From the NCBI RefSeq assembly GCF_011075055.1, contig NC_058138.1, positions 6,902,001 through 6,966,000 on the forward strand: a stretch of 64,000 bases of DNA, written 5' to 3'. The notes below the pieces were generated by a model. It was not told where the DNA came from, searched no databases, and saw only the letters and a program-made list of their open reading frames with translations. Source of the DNA: Mangifera indica. Taxonomy: Eukaryota; Streptophyta; Magnoliopsida; Sapindales; Anacardiaceae. Position 1 is the first letter of the stretch. The number at the start of each line of letters is the position of its first letter. Positions 1 through 11,332 of this stretch are shown here, in pieces. A program made the position numbers and the translations under genes.

Positions 1-683
1 CCATTTTTTTTTTCAATTTTTTTTTTTTTGAAAAACAGAAGAGAAGTAAAGCAGATGAATATAATCAAAAGACAAGTATTAGACAGAACACGATCAAACA
101 CAAGTTTCAAAATTAACAATAAATAAGAGAAATGAAAAAAGAAATTTATATAGTAAACGAGAAATAACCGAATGCAAAAACTTTTTTTTTTTTTAAGAAA
201 TTAGATAATACCGAAACGGAATTTTTTTTCAAACCGGAAATAGGGAAGAAAAAATTTGAAATAAAGAAAATAAAAGAGAGACCTCAGGTGCGAACTGGCG
301 AAATCGAAGGATATGGGCTCAGGGAGGTTTGTCAGTGAAAGAATTTTTGAGTGGTTTTGAATGACTCAGAGAGATTTCAGTGGAGAAAAATCAGTTGGTC
401 ATGATTCATTATCAACTCAAAGTTCTACGAAATTCGATTGATTTGACAATGGAAACTCACCACCGTGTGAACACAACATTTATTAAAGTGTAAGAGATGA
501 AAAGGGATTTTCTGGTCAATACAGGTCATAATGTCGGTATGGACCTGTTGGATTTTAAGTCTAAGAGCATCAATGGGCTTCATGACCACATATCTTCCAC
601 CACGTCTAAGGAGTTGTCACAGAAAATGAACGAAATATTGTCATCCTCTCATTCATATTGGCCCCATATTTAATATTATTTTA
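1..683. other. Intergenic, no recognised gene
   Basis: Poly(T)-rich start, then mixed sequence. Around 290-350 the minus strand reads a short open, coding-like stretch with no start codon (a first exon or UTR of a gene lying to the left is possible). I do not recognise it and no splice donor is convincing. The rest up to the GGCC at 684 is AT-rich and featureless. Confidence 0.4.
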
Positions 684-1684
684 GGCCAAATAACAATTTC
701 CACCCAAGGTTTGATACAAAGTCATTTTTACTTATTAATTATCAAAAACTAAATACATATCCATATATTAAATTTTATTATTATTATAAAGAATAAAATC
801 ATCATGTAAAATTTTATTTAACTAATTATCATTTAAAAATTTTATTTAAACTCATATTTTAGATTATCCCTTAAGTTAAAAAAATAGCTTATTCCCCCAT
901 ATTACTTTTTTCTTTAGGTTTCAAAACTTGCTATTCCCCCAAGGTCCTAGGGCTTCCTTGGTAAATTTTCAAAATCTCTCACATTTTTTTCCCTGTGGTC
1001 ACCACCCCAAGATTTTGAAATATTGTTGACACACACCCTGATCTCTTATTTCAGTTTCTGACGTCACGTCTAGTATCAGTCTCTAGTGAGTTTGCTCTTT
1101 CTCAGTGACCTCTAGACGCGATTTTTCTTTTTTTTCATTGTCATCAAGCACCTCCTTCTCAGTTTCCTGTCGCCATATTCCACTGAGATCGAGTAGGTCT
1201 AATGTGCTCCACTTCGCAGGTGCTAACCTTCCTCCCGGATGACTCCCATCAACTGAATAAGGGCAGAAATCAAGTGAAATCTCATAGGAGAAGTAACTCG
1301 ACGACAGAGGAGAAAGCCATTTGTAATGATCAAAAATTTAAACTGAAATTGAAGAGGGGTGAAACTGTAATTTTTCAAAAAACAGAGGGTAGCATGTGTG
1401 GAGAAAATATGAGAGTGCAAACCCTAGATTGGGGGGAGGGGGGGAGGGAGTCATTTTTTAAACTTATGAAGTTTGAGGTTAAGGGAAAATAAAATTTAAA
1501 ACTTAAAGATAATAATAAAAATATAAGTTTGAATAAAATTTTTAACTAATAATTTTATTTTAGATAATAATAATAATAAAATTTAATAGATAAATAAATA
1601 TTTAAATTTTTAATAGTTAATGGATAGAAAATTGGCATATACTAAACTTTGGGTGGCAAATATTTTGTCATATTTTGGGTGGCC
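684..1684. mobile_element. Mutator-like MITE, family copy 1 (degenerate right end)
   Basis: Starts GGCCAAATAACAATTTCCAC and shows the family left arm (CACCCAAGGTTTGATACAAAG, then AT-rich arm, then a CCCCAAGGTCCTAGGGCTT block). The right half is the inverted version, ending near 1660-1684 with TTTGGGTGG...GGCC. The right terminus is diverged and I could not find a clean 9-bp target duplication, so the right boundary is approximate. The open frame 1202-1492 lies in the internal region of the element and is not a gene. Confidence 0.6.
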
Positions 1685-2028
1685 GACAAAACTCCAGTTT
1701 GGCTCTATCTGGATTCATGAAATACTATTATTAGCCAAGCTAATAATTAGCACCAGTTCATCTAGCACCAGCTACCTACTCTTGTCACCCTGGTGAACGT
1801 CATTAATGTCATATTTATTTCTCACAGTCCCCATTAGAGTTCTGTAACCGAGCTGCATGTTTTCTTCTTCCACTCGTTTGAGTAATCATAATCATACAGA
1901 ACCAGCCATCTATATTGCTTAATTTGGATCCTTATTAGCTGTAGAACTGTCAGACTCCGTCAATAAGTATTACTTGTGTGTTAATTTTTACATGTTTCTG
2001 AGTTTGATTTTTCTTTTACATAACACAG

Positions 2029-2640
2029 ATGTCATCAGACGGTCCAAATCATAATGAGTTCGATTTTGAGTTCCTGGGGAACACTACAGGTGAACCTCAC
2101 CTTGTCCAAACCAATGTGTATATGAATGGCGTAGGTAACAGGAAGCAGAGGATGGACCTGTGGTTCGTCCCCACCAAGGACTCTCACACTAATTCCCGCC
2201 AGGGGAACGAATCTTCGATGACTTTTACATGCCCCTTGGGTCCCATTCAGATCTACAAGAGAAACATGTATACTCTGCAACGTCTCCTTCAATCACCGTG
2301 GCTTATCGCAATACCATACACGTCAGACCCCACCCAGTTTCTTTATGATTCCAAATGACTCCTCTGGTTACAGGGGTAAAAATATCTCGTTCATTTTAAC
2401 CCACGTCTTTGCGAGATGAATTGTCTAATATCTATATAAAAATGTTTCAGATTTATGATGGATGAGACCCCAATTAGAGCGCACACCAACTTGGAACACA
2501 AAGGAATTCCCTTTCCAAAGGATCAACCGATGGGCGCGTACAATTCAATATGGAATGCGGATGAAAACTGACTGAAGCCATGTCGTAGCCTCATACACTG
2601 GCTTTGAAATTGATCTTCCTTCTACTTAGGTAGATAATTA
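2029..2640 (+). pseudogene. Xyloglucan endotransglucosylase/hydrolase (XTH) fragment
   Basis: An exon begins after a good acceptor (AACACAG at about 2028) and reads SDGPNHNEFDFEFLGNTTGE, then QTNVYMNGVGN. This is the family catalytic block (usual HDEIDFEFLGN; here HNEFDFEFLGN, with both catalytic Glu kept) and its downstream glycan-binding stretch. The frame then becomes unlike XTH from about 2190. Homology resumes after an apparent intron acceptor (TTTCAG near 2452) with DETPIRAHTNLEHKGIPFPK and SIWNADE, after which a stop codon interrupts. The signal-peptide exon and the Cys-rich C-terminal region are missing. XTHs cut and rejoin xyloglucan in the cell wall; this copy cannot encode a working enzyme. 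Confidence 0.8.
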
Positions 2641-2729
2641 ATCTGACAAAAGTAAATGCACCACGATTACCCTTCAATCTTCCTTGGGTGGCTATTGCAC
2701 CCAGTTTCTGTGCACTTCAAAACTGTGAT

Positions 2730-2804
2730 CTTAATTTCTATTAAAATTTTGTTGTTTGTCCTTTAATCAATTATGTTAAAAAAATAAAATTTTATCTAAT
2801 TTTC
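2730..2804. mobile_element. Left arm remnant of Mutator-like MITE, family copy 2
   Basis: The AT-rich arm here (ending ATAAAATTTTATCTAATTTTC) continues in register with 14477 onward, where the element resumes with the family block around CATAGTTTAAAAAACTAA. The outer left end with GGCC is lost or unrecognisable. The element is split by the solo LTR 2805-14476. Confidence 0.55.
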
Positions 2805-4175
2805 TATAATATCTTCACGTACGTTCCAAAGATATTTATGTTTTTTTACTCTACTTTAAGATATTTTTAGTCTTAAACATATATGTTCAAATGTATGTAG
2901 ATATATATAGATATATCTAAAACAAAAAGAAGAAAACTACAAAAAAAATATATATATATAAAATAAGCCAAAAAGGCTAAAAGACAAACCAAAAGGCATT
3001 TTCATCTTCTTCTCCTGCCCTTTCGAGAATCTCAGCCTTTTTCATGTTTTTTTTCTTTGTTTTTTGAAGACAAACGGAGAATTTAAAGGGGTTTTGGAAG
3101 ACAAAGTAAGAAAATAAAAGAAGAGAAAGCACTTTGGAAGTCTTGGTAACCAAAAGATCTCCTTCTTTTTCTATTAACTATGTTTATATATATTGGATGC
3201 ATGTTATATGAATATGTTAGTATGTTTTGGTGTTCATTTAAGGTGATTTTGGTGATAAAAAAAGTAAAACAAAGAAGGGAGAGCCAACTTGACAAAATTT
3301 GGCTTAAAACAAGGTAAGTGAAATCATTTTTGGTATGTTTCATGTTTTATGTTTTTTTTTCCTTTTCTCTATGTTATAAATGACGATTTTAAAGTTGAGA
3401 AATGTTATTTTGCTATTTGGGGTATCCATGTATGTGATTTTGTTCATGGCAATTGAAAAATATTTATAATTTTACCACTAATTTCGTCCTACATTTTGGT
3501 TGTCTTATCTGATGAATTATGAGTGCTACTATAGTTTGTTGAAAAGCTCTTTGAATCCTCTTTTCAATGATATATAGATTGTCTGAATTAGAGACCGTTG
3601 GACTATTAAATTGCATGAACAAAAAGACCACATTACCAAATAAACATTAAATACAATTTTTTGCCACTGATTTTGTCCCATGTTTTTACTACTGTATCTG
3701 ATGAATCATGAGCTTTGTTATAGCTCTTTGAATTCTTTTTTCAATGATATATAGCTTATATGAATTAGAGACTATTTGGACTATTAAATTACATGAATAA
3801 AAAGACTGCCTGCTAAGTGAACAATAAATATAGTTTTTTTACCACAAATTTGCTTCTCACCTTTTGACTTTTTATTTGATGAATCATGAGTGTTGTTATA
3901 GCTTTTTGGAAAGCTCTTTGAATTCTCTTTTCAATGATATATAGTTTGTATGACTTTGGAGACCATTTGGACTATTAAATTGTTTGAACAAAAAGACTGT
4001 CTTACCGAATGAACAATAATTATAGTTTTTGGAAAGAAAGAAAGAAGGAAAGAAAAGGAGGAGAAAAAGAAAAGAAAGAAAGGAAAGGAAAGGAAAGAAA
4101 GAGAGAAAAAGAAAAGCAAGAAAGGGAATTTGGGGCTTAGGATTCAGGGATCGTCCTAAGAATATGGTCTAATGG
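2805..4175 (+). mobile_element. Solo LTR of the gypsy family, first part (split by nested element)
   Basis: Reverse-complement equivalent of the terminal half of the LTRs at 4176-6430 and 11333-13584. It begins TATAATATCTTC (the TG has mutated to TA) and carries the same blocks: the purine-rich AAAGAAAGGAAAGG tract near 4030-4110, the ATTTGGACTATTAAATT repeats, and the GTCCTAAGAATATGGTCT junction. The sequence breaks at 4175 and resumes at 13590 in the correct register. The summed length of the two parts is about 2258 bp, against 2252-2255 bp for the intact LTRs. Probable outer target duplication TTTTC / TTCTC (one mismatch). Confidence 0.85.
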
Positions 4176-6430
4176 TGTAACATCCCTCCTTAGAAGTATT
4201 ATCCATCGAAGGAGAAATGTTATGAATTAATATCCAGAGTGTCTATTTTTTTCTTTTAAAATACTTTTAAATGAACACATCACTAAAAGTGTTTAGAAAT
4301 TATTTTAAGAAAACTGAAAATCTGGAAGCGAACAAAAGATGTATATACTCATATGAAAACTTATCTGAAAGCATATGAAAACATGGAATAATCATATACA
4401 ATTGTACAATCATCTCAAAAAGGTCATAAGTCAACAAGAACATGTGACTATATGCATGTAATATAAACCAGAGATAACCTGCACTAGTCGGATCTATCTT
4501 CGCTGACCTGACCTTACTTCGCAGCTACCTCGATCACTTGTACCTACAATCATGAAAGAAAAGGAAGTGAGAGATAAGAACACTCAATAAGGAGCAATAA
4601 TTAAGTAAACTATCTCCTTTCCTGTTCTAACTCACTTTCGGGACTCAACCCCATATCATAGCCTCTATAAGAAATCTAGGGGATAATCTAGTTCATTATT
4701 TACTATTTGGGTCATAATTTGTCCCATCTGGTGTCTATTTGATACTTTCTGAAAGCTAACTATAGGGATTTTGCACTTTTCTAAGCTCGAGCTCTCTTCC
4801 TATCTCTCACTACACCATTTTTGAATCTGAATTGAGCTCTACTACGAGTAGACCCTACTAGGGATTTATGTCCAACTAGGGATTTATGTCCTACTACGGA
4901 CGTGCCCTACTATGGCCAGTGTAGTGTAAAGTGCCCCCTCATAGTTCATAGCATGTATACATGTCTTATATCTTACTAATCTTGCTTCTATCTAAATCTA
5001 TTCACAATTTATCAGACCATACTCTTAGGACAACCCCTAAATCTTGAGCCCCAAATTCTTTTTCTTGTTTTTCTTTCTTTTCTTCTTCTTTTCTTTTTCT
5101 CTCCTTTCTTTCCTTTCCTTTCCTTTCCTTTCTTTCTTCCTTTCCTTTTTCTCCTTTCTTTCCTTTCCAAAAACTGTGAAATACTATTCACAGACTATTT
5201 ATGTGGTAAGACAGCCTTCTTTTTCATACAATTTAACAATCCTAACGGTCTCTAATTCATACAAGCTCTACATCGTTGAAAAGAGCTTTCCAAAAAGCTA
5301 TAATAGCACTCATAATTCATTAGAAAAGGCAGTCAAAATGTGAGATGAAATCAGTGGCAAAAAACTGTTTTCACTGCTTATTTGGTAAAGTAGTCCTTTT
5401 GGTTCATACAATATTTTAACAGTCCAAACGATCTTTAATTCATACAAGCTATATATCATTGGAAAGAGGATTCAAAGAGATTTCCAACAAGCTATAATAG
5501 TATTCATAATTTATTAGATAAGGCAGCCAAAACGTGGGATGAAGTCAGTGGCAAAAAACTATCTTCATTATTTATTTGGTAAAGCAGTTTTTTTCTTCAT
5601 GCAATTTAACAGTCCAAACGGTCTCTAATTCATCCAAGCTATATATCATTGAAAAGAGGATTCAAAGAACTTTCCAACAAACTATAATAGCATTCATGAT
5701 TCATTAGATTAGATAGTCAAAACGTGAGACGAAATCAATGGTAAAACTATAAATATTAACCAACTATCTGCCATGAACAAAATCACACATATAGATACCC
5801 TAAATGGCAAAACAACATTTCTCAACTTCAAATCATCATTTATAACATAGATCTAAGGAACCAAAAGCCTAAAACATGCAACATATCAAGGATAATACTC
5901 CTTACCTTGTTTCAAGCCAATTTTTGTAAGTTGGCTCCCTTCTCCTTGTTTTACGTCCTTTATCACCAAAATCACCTTAAATCAACACCAAAACATACTG
6001 ACATATTCATATAACATGCATCCAATAGATATAAATATAGGTAAAGGGAAAAGAAAAAGATCTTTTGGTTACCAAAGCTTCTAAAGTGTTTCCTTTTATT
6101 TTCCTTCCTTACTTTTCTTTTAAACCCTTCCAAATCACCCATTTTTCTTCAAAAAGCACAACAAAAACAAAGAAGAACACTGCCTTCTTTTGGAAGAGAC
6201 GGGAGAATGATGGAAAAAAGGGTAAAATTTGCCTTTTTTGACTTTTCTCTCTATATATATATTTACATACTTTTTAATATATTAATAGATATATATCTTT
6301 AGTTTTCTTTGTAATTGCTTTAGATATAACACACACACATACATTTCAACATATAAATTTAAAATTGGAAATGTCTCAAAGTATGACCAAAAGACACAAA
6401 TACCCCTGAAATGTACTTGAGGGTATTACA
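4176..6430 (-). repeat. 3' LTR of the gypsy element
   Basis: Runs from TGTAACATCCCTCC to GGGTATTACA in plus orientation. It contains a short tandem repeat around 4840-4930 (unit near 18 bp, CTAGGGATTTATGTCC), a long CT-rich tract at about 5045-5170, and three related blocks of CAGTCCAAACGGTCTCTAAT type between 5180 and 5720. The open frames at 3931-4119 and 5044-5343 are readings of these low-complexity tracts, not genes. Confidence 0.93.
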
Positions 6431-6447
6431 ACTCTTCCCCCCTCACA
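6431..6447 (-). promoter_or_regulatory. Polypurine tract
   Basis: On the minus strand the bases just before the 3' LTR are a run of purines (GAGGGGGGGAAGAG core). This is the expected primer for plus-strand DNA synthesis in LTR retroelements and fixes the element's orientation. Confidence 0.85.
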
Positions 6448-6800
6448 AGAATTTCGTCCTCGAAATTCACAAAAACAATTCTGGATACTTCTCCTTCATA
6501 GTCTGCTCCATTTCCTAAGTGGCCTCCTCTACCTTTTAGTTTCTCCATAGGATCTTTACTAGAGGAATCTGTCGATTCCTTAGTTGTTTAATTCTTTTGT
6601 CAAGTATCTGAATCGGTCTTTCTTCATAACTAAGGTCTTTTGATAACTAAATATCATTTGTATTCACGACCTGGGAATGATCACCAAGACATTTCCTCAA
6701 AGATGAGACATGAAATACAACATGAATCTGATCCATACTCGCTGGTAAGGCCAATTTATAAGCCACTTTACCAACTTTATCAATTATCTTATACGGACTA
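6440..6800 (-). pseudogene. Integrase C-terminus and chromodomain of the gypsy element
   Basis: Minus-strand reading gives LALPASMDQIHVVFHVSSLRK, then a spacer, then RPIQILDKRIKQLRN, IPLVKILWRN, EEAT, MKEKYPELF. This matches the integrase tail followed by the chromodomain of chromoviruses (usual pattern ..LVkVlWrn..veeATWE.E..Mr.kYP.LF). Stops replace several residues. Chromodomains of this type direct integration to particular chromatin. Confidence 0.8.
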
Positions 6801-6999
6801 ACAAATCTGGGAGCTAGCTTTCCCTTATTCTGAATCTCATCAAATGCTTGAATGAAGCAACCTTTACAAATACAAATTCACCTACATTGAATTCCAAGTC
6901 TCGGCATCAATGATCTGCATAGCTTTTCTGTCGATCCTAGGCCTATTTTATTCTCTACCTAATCAGTTGGACATCATCAATCATTTTTTAAGTTAACTC

Positions 7000-7831
7000 A
7001 AGCCCAAGGGATCAGGATAACACATCTCTCTCTCTTATCTCATCCTAGTGAAGAGAAGAACGACACTTCCTACCATATAATGCCTCATAAGGTGCCATCT
7101 GAATAGTCACCTGGTAGCTATTATTGTAAGTACACTCTACCAAAGGCAACATTTCTATCAACGTAGCTTTATGATCCAGGTAACAAGCTCTCAACATATC
7201 CTCTAAAATCTAATTAAACCTCTCCATCTGACCATTTTTCTGAGGATCATAGGCTATACTAAATGTCAAATTAGTACCCAAAGATCTTTGGAGACTCTTC
7301 TAGAAAGTTGATACAAATCTTGTATCACGATAAGATACTATAGTCTGGGGTACACCATGTAATCTAATAATCTTTTTAACATATAATCTTTCTAACTGAT
7401 TTGTGGTAGTAGTATCTTTGATAGGCACGAAATGAGCTGATTTAGTTAATCTATCAGCAATCACCCAGATACCACTAATGAAGTCCAGGGAGTCCATTGA
7501 TGAAGTCCATTGAGATATGCTCCTATTTCCACTTTAGAATAGGTAGAGGTTAAAGCAACCCTGAAGGTCTCTGGTGTTCGGCCTTAATTTACTGACAGGT
7601 GAGACATCTGGTAACAAACTCACCTATATCCTTTTTCATGCCTGATCACCAAAAATGTCTTTTTAAATCTTTATACATCTTTACACCCCTATGGTGGGCA
7701 GTGTAAAGAGAATTAAGAGCCTCTGTAAGAATTCTCTGTCTCAATTCAGTTATTTGGGGAACATACACTCGATCTTTAAATTTGAGAACTCTATTTGATA
7801 CTTGAAACTCTATCTTGAGACCTTCTTGCAC
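7000..7831 (-). pseudogene. Integrase of the gypsy element
   Basis: The 7646-7831 frame holds the start of the HHCC zinc-binding domain (ending ..LYTAHHRGVKMYKDLKRHFW). Its CLTC cysteines follow after a stop codon at about 7640. The 7300-7497 frame holds the core start, ISGIWVIADRLTKSAHFVPI (first catalytic Asp in the ADRLTKS motif), then a decayed end. Stops and shifts separate the pieces, so no functional integrase is made. Confidence 0.85.
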
Positions 7832-8089
7832 TTTCTGAATTTTTTGTTGACACCATTCATCTCTTATCTAAGCCTCTCAAATCTCATTTATGAGAGTGGG
7901 CTGAATCTCTATTCTAGCGAGGGCTCTAATCATAAGCTCAATTTACTCTCGGTCTATATCTCTCTGAATTTCTTTTTGGACCATCAATTGTGATATCATC
8001 ACATTTCTATTGAAGGCATCTACAACCACATTAGCCTTGCCTGGATGATATTTAATATCACAGTCATAGTCTTTTACTAACTCAAGTCA

Positions 8090-8407
8090 TTACCTCTGTC
8101 TCATATTTAACTCTTTCTGAGTGAAAAAATATCTGAGGTTCTTATGGTCAGTATAAATATTACATCTTATCCTATACAAATAGTGTCTCCAGATTTTCAA
8201 AGCAAAAATTACCGTTGTTAACTCCAAATCATAAGTAGGGTATCGAGTTTCTAATCCTTTCAACTGTCTTGAGGCATATGCTATCACCTTGCCTCGCTGC
8301 ATCAACACTGCTCCTAAACCACTGTGTGAGGCATCAATGTATAAATCGTACTCAACTCCCTCATCTGGAAGTGCTAACACAAGAGTAGTAGTTAATCTTA
8401 TTTTCAA
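8090..8407 (-). pseudogene. RNase H domain of the gypsy element
   Basis: Open for about 105 codons: [20 protein letters not shown], then [53 protein letters not shown]. This is the standard Ty3/gypsy RNase H with its catalytic Asp and Glu positions (DAS, LEL; the usual E of YPTHDLELAAVVFALK is kept). The frame is broken at both ends. Confidence 0.88.
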
Positions 8408-9381
8408 TTCTTAGAAGCTTGCCTCACAACCATCTGACTATTGAAATGGCATTACTTTCTTTGTGAGGGTTGTAAGAGGTCTGGCTAATCTGGCAAATCC
8501 CTCCATAAACCTTCGGTACTACCCTGCTGAACCTAGGAAACTACAAATCTCTTTAACTGTCTTTGGTCTCTGTCATTCAACTATAGCCTCAATCTTACTA
8601 GGATCAACAGATATACCCTCTGCTGAAATCATATACCCCAAAAAGGTAACTCTATCTAGCCAAAATTCATATTTCAAGAATTTGGCATACAGTTGTTTCT
8701 CTCTTAATCTCTGGAGGGTAAACCTTAAGTGTTGTTCATGCTTCTCTCAACTACAAGAATACACTAAGATATCATTAATGAATACCACAATAAATTTATC
8801 CAAGCAGTCGCAGAATACCTTGTTCATCAAATCCATAAATACTGCAGGGGCATTTGTCAATCTGAACAGTATCACTACAAATTCAAAATGGTTATACCTC
8901 GTTTGGAAAGCTGTCTTGGGTATATATCCTTCTCTGCCACTCTTACCTGGTGATAACCAGATCTTAAATCTATCTTGAAGAAGACCACGGATTCCCTCAA
9001 CTAATCAAATAAGCGATCAATCTTGGGTAATGGGTACTTGTTCTTAACTGTAACTTTATTTAACTCTCTATAATCAATGCACATCCTCATAGACCCGTCT
9101 GTCTTTTCTACAAATAGGATGAGAACTCCCCAAGAAGAATGGCTCGGTCTGATAAAACTATGATCTAATAACTCTTAAAGCTGTTTCTTCAATTCTTGTA
9201 ACTCGGTAGGGGCCATTCGATAAGGTGTTCTTAAAATAGGTACTGTGCTCGGTGCCAACTCTATACTAAACTCAACCTCTCGCTCAGGAGCTAATCTTGG
9301 TAGCTCATTTGGAAACACATATGAAAACTCATGTACCACTAGCGTCTCATCAATAGTTAGACTTGACTTAACCTTACTCAC
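8408..9381 (-). pseudogene. Reverse transcriptase of the gypsy element
   Basis: The 9175-9381 frame is the linker and RT start ([27 protein letters not shown]-like). Downstream pieces include [16 protein letters not shown] and [11 protein letters not shown]. The active-site box, normally F/Y-I/V-D-D, reads F-I-N-D (codons at 8768-8782), so the first catalytic Asp is changed to Asn, in addition to stops. The plus-strand open frame at 8463-8978 is the antisense shadow of this region. Confidence 0.88.
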
Positions 9382-9555
9382 TAGCCATTCGATAAGGTGC
9401 TCTTAAAATAGGTACTGTGCTCGGTGCCAACTCTATACTAAACTCAACCTCTCACTCAGGAGCTAATCTTGGTAGCTCATTTGGAAACACATATGAAAAC
9501 TCATGTACCACTAGCGTCTCATCAATAGTTAGACTTGACTTAACCTTACTCACTA
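9212..9555. repeat. 172-bp direct tandem duplication inside the gypsy element
   Basis: 9212-9383 and 9384-9555 are near-identical copies starting GCCATTCGATAAGGTG; I saw only a few substitutions (for example GTTCTT/GCTCTT and CTCGCTC/CTCACTC). The unit covers the protease-RT linker. 172 is not a multiple of three, so the duplication by itself shifts the pol frame. Confidence 0.92.
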
Positions 9556-9568
9556 CATGAGCCAAATA

Positions 9569-9784
9569 TCATGTACATCCCTTTTTCAACATTTTACTAG
9601 TTTTTAACATACTAATCATCAAACTCTGGATATGACCCTCACCAAACTCGAATTGATCTCTAGAGTCTAGGTTAAATCTCACTTTCTTCTTTTTACAATC
9701 AATTTCAACTCCATATCTCCCCAAAAAGTTCATCCCTAAAATCATGTCAAAATCTGGCATTTTGAACATAATCAGGTTCACCAA
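9569..9784 (-). pseudogene. Aspartic protease region of the gypsy element
   Basis: Minus-strand frame reads FDMILGMNFLGRYGVEIDCK, then KKKVRFNL. This is the conserved C-terminal half of the Ty3/gypsy protease (usual D.ILGMDWL..y.a.IDC..k.V.F). The N-terminal active-site motif lies upstream (towards 10000) in a broken frame. Confidence 0.8.
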
Positions 9785-10089
9785 TATCTATCAACCCTGA
9801 ATCATAATACTCTGTCCTAGTAGCATCATCTCACTAATGACTGATCCCCCATTAGGTAACTCAATCATAATCCTCTGGGTTATTCTAACGGGTTGTACCT
9901 TTAGCCTCTCAAGCAAACTCTTGACTACAAAACAATGAGTAGCCCTACAATCAACTAAAACATAAATAGGAGTATCAAGATAGAGAATCTGACCTGTGAC
10001 TATTGATGGGTTAGCCTCTATTAGGCCCTAGGTGATCGTATAAACTCTGGTCATGGCCCCTCCTATAGACTGTTGCTACTCTACTCTCA

Positions 10090-11150
10090 CAAAGGTAGTT
10101 GTACAAAAACGAACAATATGTCTAGGCTGATGACATCTAAAACAAATAGTGTGGTCTGTTAAACACGTTCCTCTATATTGCTTCCCATATTTCTGGCAAG
10201 TTGGTATTTTAGGTCTTCTCTGTTTCTTTCCACTCTTCCCGTTCTTTTGCATACCTCTGAACTGGAGAGGTCATTTACCCTTTCTGTCTCAGTTTGGAGA
10301 AGGGTCTCTCTATGTTGAAACTAAACCACTACTCATTGGGGGAACTGGCATAGGAACAGGGGGTGTAACCTTTTGTTCTATAATCTGACCAAACCTCCTC
10401 ATCACAAAAACCTTTTCTCTCAAAGCTTTATCGAGGGCCTCTACATAAGTACTAGGTGGTTGCACCCTCATCATAACATCTCAGGTTATCTCTAGATCTA
10501 GCCTATACATGAACTTATATATACATCCCATCTTTATACTAGCTATCTTAGGGGCATACTAGGACAATTGATTAAACTTCATGGAATATTCCTTTACTGA
10601 ATTTGTCCCCTGCACTAGATTAATAAACTTTTGGGCCTTAATGCAAGTAACATCGGTACCTCTATACTCTATTTCAAATTGGTGTCTGAACTCTAAGACA
10701 TTGATCGTCTCCCTGACTAAATTCCACTATATTCTTACCCTTGACTTGAAAAGATATGTGGCATATCTTACTCTCTTTTGGTCGGTCATATCAAATAGGG
10801 CTATTGCATTCTCTACTGATTCCAACCACTCTTCAATTGCTATTAGGTCTTTTACACCATTAATTTTTTTAGGTTGATGCATACTAAGGAGGTTAAAAAT
10901 AAGATATAACTAAGTCCTCACTAGGGCTACTGTAGATGCTGAAGTAACCTTCATCATATCATGTCCCCAGGTCGACAGTGTATGAGTCATCTCACTTCCC
11001 TACATAGGAGCACTTTTATGCTATCTCATCATCTCTCTGAAAATCTCTCACTCATCATGTGCACTGAGTGCCCTCTAAAGTACTTGGGGGGCTGCTCCTT
11101 CACTCTGGCTTCTCTGAGAGGGATCTATTGGTGTTCAACTCTTAGGTCCT
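10090..11150 (-). pseudogene. gag region of the gypsy element with zinc knuckle
   Basis: Minus-strand pieces include KFINLVQGTNSVKEYSMKFN and YKFMYRLDLEIT (gag capsid-type), followed near 10130-10200 by a CCHC-like zinc knuckle (CFRCHQPRHIVRFC, with Gly to Pro/Arg-type changes). Stops interrupt the frame. The open plus-strand frames at 10149, 10581 and 10961 are antisense shadows. Confidence 0.75.
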
Positions 11151-11317
11151 GAAAATGAACACATCAGTCTCATAAAACTTAGTTGGTATAAGGAAAACTT
11201 AACTTACAGTGATTGGCTGCGAGGGTGGTCAATGTGGCTAGAGGGTATTCCATCTCTGTGTTACTTTGGATTACTCTATTTTGTTTTAGAAAACATCTTT
11301 TGGGTTCCCAAAATCAT

Positions 11318-11329
11318 GCTATGATACCA
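11318..11329 (-). promoter_or_regulatory. Primer binding site (tRNA-Met type)
   Basis: The minus strand reads TGGTATCATAGC three bases after the LTR end, one mismatch from the TGGTATCAGAGC used by many plant LTR elements to prime from initiator tRNA-Met. This identifies the right-hand LTR as the 5' LTR. Confidence 0.88.
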
Positions 11330-11332
11330 ACT

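Noticed and set aside
1202..1492. 96-residue open frame
   Set aside because: Lies within the internal region of a Mutator-like MITE; no recognisable domain and not conserved as a frame in other copies.
3931..5343. Phe/Ser/Leu-rich frames at 3931-4119 and 5044-5343
   Set aside because: Translations of the purine/pyrimidine tracts of the gypsy LTRs.
8463..8978. 171-residue plus-strand open frame
   Set aside because: Antisense shadow of the gypsy reverse transcriptase, whose motifs read on the minus strand.
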